Assembly: GCF_001007935.1 (NCBI RefSeq)
Contig: NZ_CP011451.1
Coordinates: 3,286,001 to 3,350,000 of the forward strand
Origin: Nitrosomonas communis
GTDB taxonomy: Bacteria > Pseudomonadota > Gammaproteobacteria > Burkholderiales > Nitrosomonadaceae
Length of the DNA: 64,000 nt
Direction of reading: 5' to 3'
Part shown: one piece after another, positions 17,889 to 27,383 of the stretch
How the letters are laid out: every line of letters begins with the position of its first letter
Position numbering within the stretch: the first letter of the stretch is position 1
Program-made: the position numbers and the translations under genes
The notes under the pieces: model-generated
Database searches by the model: none
Seen by the model: only the letters and a program-made list of their open reading frames with translations
Told to the model about the DNA's origin: nothing

Positions 17889-20800
17889 ATGTCAAATTCA
17901 GTTAAGGAAGAACGTCGGCAACTATTTGAAAGCTATCATCAATGCACTCCTTCGGAACAGGCCGCAGTTAATTTATTGGCAGTTGCTTGGGGCGGGCTTA
18001 GCAAATCGCAGATTACAACGCCATTACGCAGAATTTTGAGTGCGGGTGAGGCAGCTAACATCAAGCTGGAGCGTCTGCAGCACAGCAGGCTGCTCAAAAT
18101 CGAGAAAACATCGTGGAATAATCAACGCCTAAGGTGCAATAAGCTTATCGTTGAACTGGTGACGCGCGAACTTGTCGCAAGCGGCGCATTCGAACGCTAT
18201 GTCGATCTGGTACACCTTGCCGCACCTTTGCAAACAGCCTATCAGAAAACCGCCAAGGATGACATCCAGTTCCGCGACGATGACGAACTGATCCGGGAAG
18301 TACGCATCGGTATTTACCGGGCGGACGTGCTTTACATTGATCGCTTGTTTGAGATGCTGGGGCGGGTGCAGTATTCCTACTGGAACGGTCTACCCCAACG
18401 CTGGTCTGAACCTGCGCCAATTTACGCAATGGTTTGTGATAATCCCTTCGAGCGTGACTGGTTTGTACGCTTACCCGCAAAAATCAGAGAACCTGCCTTG
18501 CCGTTGATCTTGTTGCAGCAGGCTGCAGGTTGGGAGCAGGAGGCAGCGGCCTTCGATCTGTTGCGCGAAGCATGCGAGGAACCAGCTACGTCGGTGCCCG
18601 AAGATTGGCTACTATGCCTGACCCTGATCTCGATTCTAAGGGGTGAGATGCAGGCCGCGCAGGCTGCATTGTCCCGTTGTCCGGTCAGCTTCCGTGAGCG
18701 TACCTATCATGGTTTGCTTTTGCTACTGGAAGGAGATCATGACAATGCGCTGCGGTATTATCGGGAAGGTCTGAGCCTGCTGCGCAAAGGACAAGTTAAA
18801 CGCAGGTTTTTCTTTCCGGGAGTTACGGGGTTTTTCTTCGTGTTGGGTTTGTTTCAGCGCAACCAAGCCGGCGACCTGGATGAGGCTCAAAAACTTCTGG
18901 AGATGGTTCCTGAAGATCACTCCTTTGACTCAGTCTTTATGCTGATGAAGTCCGTTCCAGCGTTGGAACGAGATCAGCCCGGTGCGCTGACACAATTGAA
19001 TATGCGATTTGAGCAGATTCTACACTATGGCCATATGAGCCCCTGGATTTTCTGGATCGGCTTGTGGCTGCTCCATCAATACGAGCAGGCTACAAAATTA
19101 GCTCCCTATTTGTCGCAAGCGAAGACTTATCAGGAACAAGCCAGTCATTACGGTTATGGCTGGCTTGCAGCGGAGCTAGCGGCACTGATCGCGCGCATCG
19201 AACCGAGGCAGACCGACATGAAAAGTGCGGCCGAGGCCTTCGAGCACTCTAAGGGTATCAGGCTGCTGGTCAATCGTATCCAATACCAGGAACCTTGGGA
19301 GCGCGCTCTGAACGCCATCAAGAATACCGTGGTGCGTGCTACGGCAACAGGTAAGCGGGACGAAACAGCCGAGTATCGTCTCGCCTGGTTGTTGTCACGC
19401 GGGCACGCCTATCTTGGCTTCACGTTGGAGGCACGGGAACAGAAACGCAATGCCAGTGGCGGCTGGAGTAAGGGCAAGCCCTTGTCGATGAAGAAAGTGG
19501 CTGAAATGGCAGAATCGACAGCTTATTTTTCCGAGCAGGATCGCCGCGTAGCCGCGCATATCGCTCCCGACCCGTACACAGGAGGTTATGCCTTGTCCAG
19601 CCGCGGCTGGCTAGCGATGGTGGGCGCGCCCAATGTGTCATGGAAGGATAGTGGCGTCGCTGTGGAGCTGGTCGCTGCTGAGCCGGAACTGCGGGTCAAG
19701 AAAAAGCCTAAGGACGAGCAAGTCAAAATCGAATTCTGGCCGTTGTGCGATGAGGAAGAAAGTGTGGTGCTGGCCGAAGATGGCCTGACCCGTCTCAAGA
19801 TTGTCGAACTTAAGCCAAAGCACCATCGTCTCGCGGAAATCATCGGTAAGGGAATCGAAGCTCCGGTCTCCGCCCAAGAGCGCATTCTGGCCAGCCTGGG
19901 TTCAGTATCCGCCCTGGTGACCATCCATTCAGACATCGGTGGCGGAGAATTGGCTGCCGCCGAGACAGTCCCGGCTCATGCGCGTCCCCACGTGCAACTG
20001 ATTCCAGAAGGCGAGGGACTACGCCTCGCTATCCTGACCCGACCCTTTGGCGAACAGGGTTCGTATTGCACCCCCGGTTCCGGTGGCTCCAGCTTGATTG
20101 CGGAAATCGGTGGCAAGCGCCTGCAAACCCTGCGTGATCTCAAGCTGGAGCGAAAACTGGCGAATGAACTCATCGCGCTTTGTCCCAGTCTCGGCACTCA
20201 GGCGCAAGAGGTAACCGCTTTTCACTGGCTGCTGGCAGATACTGAAAGTAGCCTGGAGTTTTTGCTGGAACTGCAGAAAGCAGGTGATAAGACCCAGATC
20301 GAATGGCCGCAAGGAGAAAAATTCAAGGTGCTGGGACAGGCTGGGTTAAGTCAGTTCAGCATTAAGGTCAAGCAGCAGCGTGACTGGTTCAGCGTCAGCG
20401 GCGAGCTCAAGCTGGACGATGGACAAGTGTTGAATATGCAACGCTTGTTGGAATTGACGGAAGGCGCCCAGGGCAAATTCATCCGCCTTGATGAAGGACG
20501 CTTTTTGGCCCTGACCGAGGCATTCAAGAAGCGCTTGGACGATCTGCGTGCTTATTCGGAAAAACATGGCAAAGATCAGCGGCTCCATTCGTTGGCGTTA
20601 CCGGTCATGGGTGAAATCGCCGAAGAAGTGGGTGAGTTCCAAGGTGATGCCACTTGGCGCGCGCAATTGAAGCGATTGCGCCAGGCAGAACAAATCCAGC
20701 CGAAGCTCCCGTCCACTTTACAGGCGGAGTTGCGAGATTACCAACGCGACGGCTTCGAATGGCTGTTTCGGCTGGCCACTTGGGGCGTAGGAGCTTGCTT

Positions 20801-22106
20801 AGCCGATGACATGGGTTTAGGAAAGACCTTGCAAGCCTTGACCATGATCCTGTGCCGCGCCAGCGAGGGGCCGACACTGGTAGTTGCGCCGACTTCGGTT
20901 TGCATGAACTGGCAGAGCGAGGCGCAACGTTTTGCGCCGACCCTCAACGTTCACATCCTGGGCGGCGGTGATCGGCAAAAGCTGATCGAGAGCTTACGTC
21001 CAATGGACCTGTTAATTTGCAGTTATGCTCTATTGCAGCAGGAATCGGTCGGTAAATGCCTAACCGCACCTACCTGGCAAACCATCGTACTGGATGAAGC
21101 TCAACTCATCAAAAATCCGGCAACCAAGCGTTCCCAGCAAGCCATGGCTCTCCAGGGCCTGTTCAAGATCATCACCACTGGAACACCAGTGGAAAACCAT
21201 CTGGGCGAGCTTTGGAATCTATTCCGATTCATCAATCCCGGCCTGCTCGGTTCTCTGGAAAGCTTCAACCGCCGCTTTGCGGGCCCTATCGAACGCAACC
21301 AGGATCGGGAAGCGCGCCAGCGGCTAAAACGCATGATTCAACCTTTTATCTTGCGGCGAACTAAGACACAAGTGCTGGATGAGCTGCCGCCACGTACCGA
21401 GATCGAGCTGCAAGTGGAACTGAGTGAGCAAGAAGCAGTATTTTACGAAGCCTTACGCCGCAAGCTGTTGAATGAGCTGAACGAAACTCAGGCAGCCGAG
21501 GAAGATAAACGTTTCAAAGTATTAGCAGCAATCACCAAGCTGCGTCGGGCCTGCTGCAATGTGCAGCTTGTTGCGCCGGAGCTGGGCCTTTCGAGTAGTA
21601 AGCTGGCGTTGTTTGGCGAGGTTATGGATGAGCTTCTCGATAATCGCCATAAAGCCTTGGTGTTCAGCCAGTTCGTCGATCACCTCAACCTCATTCGTCG
21701 CTATCTGGACGAAAAAGGCATCGACTATCAGTACCTGGACGGCCAAACCCCGCCAGCGGAACGCAAGCAACGGGTAGATGCCTTCCAGGCAGGACAGGGC
21801 GATGTCTTTCTCATCAGTCTTAAAGCCGGTGGCGTAGGACTCAATTTAACGGCTGCGGACTATGTCATCCACATGGATCCTTGGTGGAACCCGGCTGTCG
21901 AGGATCAAGCCTCCGACCGCGCCCACCGCATCGGTCAGCAACGCCCCGTCACCGTATACCGGCTGGTAACGAAAAACACCATCGAGGAGCAAATCGTGTC
22001 GCTGCACAAGCACAAACGTGATCTTGCCGATAGCGTGCTGGAGGATGGTGAAATCAGCGGTAAGATCAGTACGCAGGAATTGCTGAATTTGATCCAACTT
22101 GGATAA
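17889..22106 (+). CDS. SNF2-family DEAD/DEAH-like helicase, 1405 aa
   Basis: This very large protein has a C-terminal SNF2 ATPase/helicase module. Walker A is DDMGLGKTLQ (about residue 972), motif II is VLDEAQLIKN (about 1068), motif III is TTGTPVENHLGELW, and the helicase C domain ends in DQASDRAHRIGQQRPVTVYR (about 1340). The first 900 or so residues have an N-terminal winged-helix-like start, helical TPR-like repeats (about 200-500) and a beta-rich region before the motor. SNF2 proteins translocate on double-stranded DNA and remodel bound proteins. The partner is unknown. It stands alone, beside integron and IS debris. Confidence 0.88.
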   Translation: MSNSVKEERRQLFESYHQCTPSEQAAVNLLAVAWGGLSKSQITTPLRRILSAGEAANIKLERLQHSRLLKIEKTSWNNQRLRCNKLIVELVTRELVASGAFERYVDLVHLAAPLQTAYQKTAKDDIQFRDDDELIREVRIGIYRADVLYIDRLFEMLGRVQYSYWNGLPQRWSEPAPIYAMVCDNPFERDWFVRLPAKIREPALPLILLQQAAGWEQEAAAFDLLREACEEPATSVPEDWLLCLTLISILRGEMQAAQAALSRCPVSFRERTYHGLLLLLEGDHDNALRYYREGLSLLRKGQVKRRFFFPGVTGFFFVLGLFQRNQAGDLDEAQKLLEMVPEDHSFDSVFMLMKSVPALERDQPGALTQLNMRFEQILHYGHMSPWIFWIGLWLLHQYEQATKLAPYLSQAKTYQEQASHYGYGWLAAELAALIARIEPRQTDMKSAAEAFEHSKGIRLLVNRIQYQEPWERALNAIKNTVVRATATGKRDETAEYRLAWLLSRGHAYLGFTLEAREQKRNASGGWSKGKPLSMKKVAEMAESTAYFSEQDRRVAAHIAPDPYTGGYALSSRGWLAMVGAPNVSWKDSGVAVELVAAEPELRVKKKPKDEQVKIEFWPLCDEEESVVLAEDGLTRLKIVELKPKHHRLAEIIGKGIEAPVSAQERILASLGSVSALVTIHSDIGGGELAAAETVPAHARPHVQLIPEGEGLRLAILTRPFGEQGSYCTPGSGGSSLIAEIGGKRLQTLRDLKLERKLANELIALCPSLGTQAQEVTAFHWLLADTESSLEFLLELQKAGDKTQIEWPQGEKFKVLGQAGLSQFSIKVKQQRDWFSVSGELKLDDGQVLNMQRLLELTEGAQGKFIRLDEGRFLALTEAFKKRLDDLRAYSEKHGKDQRLHSLALPVMGEIAEEVGEFQGDATWRAQLKRLRQAEQIQPKLPSTLQAELRDYQRDGFEWLFRLATWGVGACLADDMGLGKTLQALTMILCRASEGPTLVVAPTSVCMNWQSEAQRFAPTLNVHILGGGDRQKLIESLRPMDLLICSYALLQQESVGKCLTAPTWQTIVLDEAQLIKNPATKRSQQAMALQGLFKIITTGTPVENHLGELWNLFRFINPGLLGSLESFNRRFAGPIERNQDREARQRLKRMIQPFILRRTKTQVLDELPPRTEIELQVELSEQEAVFYEALRRKLLNELNETQAAEEDKRFKVLAAITKLRRACCNVQLVAPELGLSSSKLALFGEVMDELLDNRHKALVFSQFVDHLNLIRRYLDEKGIDYQYLDGQTPPAERKQRVDAFQAGQGDVFLISLKAGGVGLNLTAADYVIHMDPWWNPAVEDQASDRAHRIGQQRPVTVYRLVTKNTIEEQIVSLHKHKRDLADSVLEDGEISGKISTQELLNLIQLG

Positions 22107-22167
22107 GTTTGGTAGCTCGAGAGAAATGGCTGGAGTTCCTGCTTCTGAGTTTTCTCATAAAGCATAA

Positions 22168-22436
22168 GGGGTCAGGTACAGAGTCAAGAATTCCTGTTCT
22201 TGCGAACCATAGCTTCAATCATCGTTGAATGCAATTAATCAAACTCTCCCATTTATCGCTGGCTGTATGCGCCTGTCTTGTAAGCAACACTAATCGCTGT
22301 TTTACAGTTTTTGTATTGCGCCGCAACTTCCGACCAAGGTTTTGCCATCAACTCTTTTTACTGCTTGGGTATATTTAAACCGTCTTTTTTTCCCAATTCT
22401 CTTCTACTCATTTTTCTTCTTTCGCAACCTGTCCCC
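22168..22436. repeat. Small element with terminal inverted repeats
   Basis: A segment of about 270 bp bounded by ggggtcaggt and acctgtcccc, inverted repeats matching at 9 of 10 bases. Short decayed frames lie inside on the minus strand (KPWSEVAAQYKNCKTAISVAYKTG, split over several stops). It may be a non-autonomous or REP-type relic. No family is assigned. Confidence 0.35.
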
Positions 22437-22469
22437 AATTCTAAGCAAGAAGTGTTGCGTTTTTTTCAT

Positions 22470-22960
22470 GAGGACTATTCAGAACCCGACGGTATCGTAA
22501 TCGCAACTACGATTCGTGAGTAGTCCTTTTGCTTTTGTCAAGGACGGCAACAGCATGGCCGAGTCCTTGCAATCGTTTGCCTATCCTTCAAACACCAGCA
22601 GAGCAAAGGGCTTGCCGCTGCCGTCGCACACGACATGAAATTTTGAGTTCAAGCTGCCTTTTGTACAGCCGATATAGTAGTGAGTATTCCTCTTTTAGCA
22701 AGCTGGCTGCTGTGCGGTGCATCTTGAGGTAGTTGCGCTAACCATCAGCCGATCCGGTGCTTTGGCCTTACCGGCCAGCTTAGCAAGGATATGGTTGAAG
22801 ACACCCACACGGCTCCAGCGCACAAAGCAGTCATATAGCATCTTGTGCGGCCCGTACTCTTAGAGCTCATTCTCTCATTGCAGGCCATTCTTGATGTCAT
22901 AAACGACCCAATGATCACGCGCAGATCATCCCCACGTGCAACGCCGTGAGGATAGCCAGA
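22470..22960 (-). pseudogene. IS5-family transposase remnant
   Basis: On the minus strand, pieces of an IS427/IS5-type transposase can be read in several frames: GVFNHILAKLAGKAKAPDRL, MVSATTSRCTAQQPA and IGCTKGSLNSKFHVVCDG, then GKPFALLVFEG. Stops and shifts interrupt them, and no ends of the element are recognisable. It is a dead relic between the SNF2 and CAP-RTX genes. Confidence 0.6.
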
Positions 22961-23256
22961 AATAAGACTTCATACTTTTTATCTAAAGCGCATAAAAAAA
23001 TTGCCGATAGCATTTTTAATTGAAGGATTCACCAAATACTTCAATTAGATTTTATAAATTCCAATGTGAGAGGAATTAACCAATGACCGGACTTAAAACG
23101 ATCAACGTCTCTAATTTTTCTTTTATCACTCCCCCTTCACTTAATAAAAAGATTTTCAGTTTAGAAACTATTTATCCCAAAAAGTAAAAAGCCAGCATTA
23201 CTTAAAAGCCGTTTCACGCATCAATTTTTACCAACCCAAAAACCGGAGCTTCGCTT
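22961..23256. other. Intergenic upstream of CAP-RTX gene
   Basis: About 300 bp without a gene. It presumably contains the promoter of the following exoprotein gene. No distinct motif was picked out. Confidence 0.4.
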
Positions 23257-24516
23257 ATGTCACAAGCTAATGCCTACGAACAACACATGCTACAACTTAT
23301 CAATGCTGAACGGGCTAAGGTTGGCGCTCAACCGCTCGCTTTCGATGACAATCTTAATACAGCAGCAGAGCGTCATAGTAACTGGATGATTGATACAGAC
23401 ACATTTTCTCATACTGGCATAAATGGATCAGATCCAGGCGATCGCATGGAATCAGCAGATTATGATTTCTCCGGTTCCTGGGCCTGGGGAGAAAATATTG
23501 CCTGGAGGAGTGCTCGCTCACCGTCCGGTTTTGCAGACGAAGTAGAGCAAATGCACATTTCATTGATGAACTCACCCGGCCATAAAGCCAATATCTTAAA
23601 TGACAATTTTCGTGAAATTGGGATTGGCCTGGAAGTCGGCCCATACAGTAGATTCGACGACGCTGCTTTCATTACCCAGGATTTTGCCAAAACATCAACC
23701 AATCCTTTTTTGGTGGGGGTCGCCTTTGATGATCTGGATGGTGATAAGTTCTATGATATCAATGAAGGATTAGATAACCTCACCGTCACTGCCAAAAACA
23801 ATACCACCGGCACCATCACAACGACGCAGACAAGCCCCGCTGGTGGCTACCAGTTGGAGCTTGCTGCCGGTAATTATACTGTCAGTTTTACTGGTAACGG
23901 GATAGCCACAACGACCTATCAAGTTAGCATCAACAGCAAGAATGTGGAGCAGGATCTGGTCGACCCAACCTTGAATGGAGGTACTTCTCAATCTAGCACG
24001 GATACTTCTATTCCTCAACTTAACACAATCATTGGGACATCAAGTTCAGATGAACTGGAAGGAACATCTGGCGCTGATGCCATCTCAGGTTTGCGCGGTT
24101 CAGATCAACTTCATGGCCACGAGGGCAAAGATACCCTTGATGGCGGCAGCGGCAATGACATTCTATGGGGCGGAGCAGATGCTGACACCTTAACAGGTGG
24201 AACGGGCAGAGATATTTTTGTTTTTGATACGAAATTGGACGGTACTGTCGACAAAATTACGGACTTTACCCCGGGCAACGATATTATCTATTTGGAGAAC
24301 AACATTTTTACCAATCTGACCAGCGGAGACTTTCTCAGTGCCAGAGCCTTCTACATCGGCACTCAAGCACACGATAGCACGGATCGAATTATTTATAACA
24401 CACAAACTGGCGCTCTCAGCTATGACGCCGACGGTATTGGTGGTGCTAGCGCCCAGCAATTTGCCCAATTAACGGGTGGGCTTGCACTGACTAATGAAGA
24501 TTTTTATGTTGGCTGA
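23257..24516 (+). CDS. CAP-domain exoprotein with RTX repeats
   Basis: This 419-residue protein combines three parts. Residues 5-145 are a CAP/SCP domain (LQLINAERAKVGAQPL, SHTGINGSDPGDRM, ENIAW, GHKANILNDNFREIGIG). Residues of about 150-240 are an SdrD-B/Cna-B-like beta domain (GVAFDDLDGDKFYDINEG). Residues of about 262-330 carry RTX calcium-binding nonapeptides (GSGNDILWGGADADTLTGG) and lead into a C-terminal region typical of type I secretion substrates. There is no N-terminal signal peptide, in keeping with type I export. The ATG follows CGGAG. No secretion genes are nearby, so the exporter must be encoded elsewhere. The target is unknown. Confidence 0.85.
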   Translation: MSQANAYEQHMLQLINAERAKVGAQPLAFDDNLNTAAERHSNWMIDTDTFSHTGINGSDPGDRMESADYDFSGSWAWGENIAWRSARSPSGFADEVEQMHISLMNSPGHKANILNDNFREIGIGLEVGPYSRFDDAAFITQDFAKTSTNPFLVGVAFDDLDGDKFYDINEGLDNLTVTAKNNTTGTITTTQTSPAGGYQLELAAGNYTVSFTGNGIATTTYQVSINSKNVEQDLVDPTLNGGTSQSSTDTSIPQLNTIIGTSSSDELEGTSGADAISGLRGSDQLHGHEGKDTLDGGSGNDILWGGADADTLTGGTGRDIFVFDTKLDGTVDKITDFTPGNDIIYLENNIFTNLTSGDFLSARAFYIGTQAHDSTDRIIYNTQTGALSYDADGIGGASAQQFAQLTGGLALTNEDFYVG

Positions 24517-24567
24517 TTAAGTTGAACCTTTAAATAAAAACTGTGGGAGGATGCATACTTAAAGCGA

Positions 24568-24628
24568 AGCGGGTGCAATTTTGAATCAGATAATTCAATA
24601 CACGAGTGGAACTGCACCCGCTTTTTTG
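24568..24628 (+). terminator. Probable terminator after CAP-RTX gene
   Basis: A perfect 10-bp inverted repeat (AGCGGGTGCA and TGCACCCGCT) is followed by a run of six T, 50 bp after the stop codon. The loop is long (about 35 bases), so the strength is uncertain. Confidence 0.6.
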
Positions 24629-24958
24629 ATGCTAAGATAAGATAACGCTGGCAGGCAGATGAAATCCAGCAGCAATTGTTTTTACTTATCATAAATATTG
24701 GTCAAAGAGCGAATGGTACGCCCGCTAAATCTGGTCCAGATGGGTTTATTCATCTCATTGGCACTCATTCTGATCTCTGATCGCTGAGCTAAAAATTAAC
24801 ATGTGATACTCCTCCGTAAACAGACCGCAATCTAATAAAAGGGAGATTGCGGCCTGTGCTTTCCAAGAACAAGCTCAAACTCTGAATCATAGGCAGCTTG
24901 CCACGTAGCTTGTGAAACTCACGATTGTCAATCGGTCTCACTATTTCAACAAAACCAA
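24629..24958. other. Intergenic between convergent genes
   Basis: About 330 bp between the CAP-RTX gene and prfB. I see no gene. A GC-rich pair (GATTGCGG-CCGCAATC type at about 24827-24855) could form a hairpin. Confidence 0.35.
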
Positions 24959-26072
24959 TCAGACAGCATCTTCACCCCGCTTCAAGCTGGCCTCGATAAA
25001 ATCATCCAAATCGCCATCCAGAACTGCTTGCGTATTGCCGATTTCAACATTAGTCCGTAGATCCTTAATGCGCGATTGATCCAGCACATAAGAACGAATC
25101 TGATAGCCCCATGCAATATCAGTCTTGGCGTCTTCAACAGCCTGCTTGGTCTCATTACGTTTGCGCAATTCCGCTTCGTAGAGGCGTGATTTCAGCATGG
25201 CCATGGCATCGGCCCGATTCCGATGCTGAGAGCGACCACTTTGGCATTGCACTACGATATTGGTAGGAAGATGAGTGATCCGGACAGCCGAGTCGGTCTT
25301 ATTGATGTGCTGGCCACCTGCCCCAGATGCTCGAAAGGTATCGACACGTAAATCTGCCGGATTGATGTCAATCTCGATACTATCATCGACTTCCGGATAG
25401 ACGAATACACTGGCGAAAGAGGTATGGCGGCGGTTGCCTGAATCAAACGGCGATTTACGCACCAGGCGATGTACCCCTGTTTCGGTTCGTAAATAGCCAT
25501 AGGCATAATCACCCGTTACCTTAAGCGTAGCACTTTTAATCCCTGCAACGTCACCCACAGACTCTTCAAGCACCTCTACCCCAAAGCCGCGGCGCTCGCA
25601 ATAGCGCAAATACATTCTTTCCAGCATAGCTGCCCAATCTTGGGCCTCTGTGCCCCCTGAACCAGATTGAATATCAACAAAACAATTGCTGGGATCCATA
25701 GGATTTGAGAACATACGGCGGAACTCCATATCCGCTACTTCCTTCTCAAGTTGTGCTACATCCAATAGGATGCTTTGCAAGGTTGCTTCGTCATTTTCTT
25801 CTTTCGCAATTTGCAGTAATTCATCGGCATCCTGTAATTGCCTGTCGATCGCCTCAAGTGTCAATACCACACTTTCCAGTGTTTTCTTCTCGCGCCCTAG
25901 CTCCTGAGCGCGCTGCGCATCGCTCCAGACTGCGGGATCTTCTGCTTGCCGCGTGACTTCAGTCAGACGTAACCTCTTATTATCGAAGTCAAAGATACCT
26001 CCGCAATGCTTTTTCTCGATCATTGAGACCCGTAAGTTGGTGAATCAGGCTGTTGAGTTGTTCTGCTTCCAT
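24959..26072 (-). CDS. prfB: Peptide chain release factor RF2
   Basis: RF2 ends translation at UGA and UAA. The gene is read in two frames. The first 27 codons from the ATG at 26072 ([15 protein letters not shown] through LRRYL) stop at an in-frame TGA, and a +1 shift continues into [14 protein letters not shown]. Joined, the protein has about 370 residues, the normal RF2 length. Domain 3 has the catalytic [15 protein letters not shown] GGQ region: the GGQ motif lies in [15 protein letters not shown]. The UGA-recognition segment is in [21 protein letters not shown]. The shift makes RF2 regulate its own synthesis. Confidence 0.95.
25988..26003 (-). promoter_or_regulatory. prfB programmed +1 frameshift site
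   Basis: The coding strand reads CGGAGGTATCTTTGAC. A Shine-Dalgarno-like GGAGG is placed three bases before the slippery CTT, followed by the TGA stop at codon 28. This is the conserved autoregulatory site of prfB: when RF2 is scarce the ribosome shifts +1 and makes the full protein. Confidence 0.92.
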
Positions 26073-26137
26073 ACGTTTACAATCCGAAATAAATAATCAA
26101 GGGAATATTGTAGCGTTTATTCGGTTAAATTGCCTGA

Positions 26138-26173
26138 TTACAAGGTAAGCTCAGTTTACAAGGTGAGCTCAGT
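26138..26173. repeat. 18-bp tandem duplication
   Basis: Two adjacent units of TTACAAGGT(A/G)AGCTCAGT differing at one base lie about 65-100 bp upstream of the prfB start. This may be a paired protein-binding site or a chance duplication. Confidence 0.5.
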
Positions 26174-26481
26174 TCCTGACGGGATTAAGCAGACTAGAAT
26201 GATGCTATTAATTTTTACCCTGGTATCTTGGCGTAAATACTATTAATGTAGCCTCTATTAATTAGCCTTCTACAGCTATCAATCATTTAGCACTAACATA
26301 TTTGGCCAAAGCAGAAGCGATTGCTATGATATTAAACTTAGTGTTTCTCATTGTTATCATTAGTTGGGAAAGTGTATGAAATCTGAAACCAAGCTAATCT
26401 AAATACGTTCAATCTGAGCTAAATGTTCTCTCGCGGGGATTAAAAGACCATTGAGCACCCTTAAAAATATCATAAAGGTGG

Positions 26482-27066
26482 ATGATGACGAGAATAGAAT
26501 CAAGATTCACTCTGTTTAAAACAGAAATAATTCCGGTATGCAATCTATTTACAATCAAATTGATAGAATTGCGAACGACTATCAATTTACCGCTTGCAAG
26601 TATTACCGGGATATTGATATTGCTGATCGCCTTTTTATCCAGTGGCTGTTCTATTCCTACCAAATCTTCTACCTCATCCTTATCTCGAAGCAAGCAAAAT
26701 GCACCGTACAATAGACCCTACAAAGTAGGAGGCAAGACATATTATCCAATATCCTCAGCAGTAGGCTATCGTGAGAAAGGGATTGCTTCATGGTATGGCA
26801 AGGAATCGGGTAATCGAACTGCAATGGGTACACGTTTTAACCCGCAAGGCTTAACTGCTGCACATAGAACTCTCCCCCTGCCCACCAAAGTAAGAGTTAC
26901 CAATCTTCGTAATGGACGTGCTGTAGATGTCATTGTTAATGATCGCGGCCCTTTCAAAAGAAACAGATTAATTGATCTATCACATGGTGCAGCTAAAAAG
27001 ATTGGTCTACATGGTCTTACCGAAGTAAGGGTAGAATACCTCGAAAATATGGCCAGCAATCCATAA
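26482..27066 (+). CDS. rlpA: RlpA-type septal lipoprotein (short)
   Basis: RlpA proteins are outer-membrane lipoproteins that cleave denuded glycan at the division site. A hydrophobic segment and lipobox (LIAFLSSGC) lie at about residues 44-56, followed by a double-psi beta-barrel domain (GIASWYGKESGNRTAMGTRF, AAHRTLPLPTKVRVTNL, VNDRGPFKRNRLIDLSHGAA). The C-terminal SPOR domain of longer RlpA proteins is absent. The second ATG (26485) has better spacing from AAGGTGG. Unusually, nearly 45 residues precede the signal-peptide core, so an internal start is possible. It is divergent from prfB. Confidence 0.85.
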   Translation: MMTRIESRFTLFKTEIIPVCNLFTIKLIELRTTINLPLASITGILILLIAFLSSGCSIPTKSSTSSLSRSKQNAPYNRPYKVGGKTYYPISSAVGYREKGIASWYGKESGNRTAMGTRFNPQGLTAAHRTLPLPTKVRVTNLRNGRAVDVIVNDRGPFKRNRLIDLSHGAAKKIGLHGLTEVRVEYLENMASNP

Positions 27067-27131
27067 TAGTCCACTGTCACGGATCCATCGTTCGGAATAG
27101 CTATCGCTATAATATTGATATTTTGTGTGTG

Positions 27132-27234
27132 ATTCCATTTTCAAATCAAACATGACGCGCAGGCGAGCCGCCGACAGCATCAATCATAGGGCAAGGTGAA
27201 GCCAACAAAATCAGGTTTGATTTAGAAATGGAAT
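27132..27234 (+). repeat. MITE-like repeat, copy B
   Basis: This 103-bp copy begins ATTCCATTTTCAAATCAAA and ends TTTGATTTAGAAATGGAAT, lying between rlpA and lplT. The inner part reads GCGAGCCG-CGACAG and GGCAAGGTGAAGCC, the orientation I call plus. Confidence 0.88.
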
Positions 27235-27383
27235 GACTAAGATTAAATAAAATTTTCATCTAAATGATGAGACATAAAAGGTATTATTCCGTTTACAGGT
27301 ATCATTCCCTTTAGGATATACACTACTATTTTCTAATAAGTATTACCGGAAAGATTTTAACTCGAGGTTATTAAGGAGGACTC

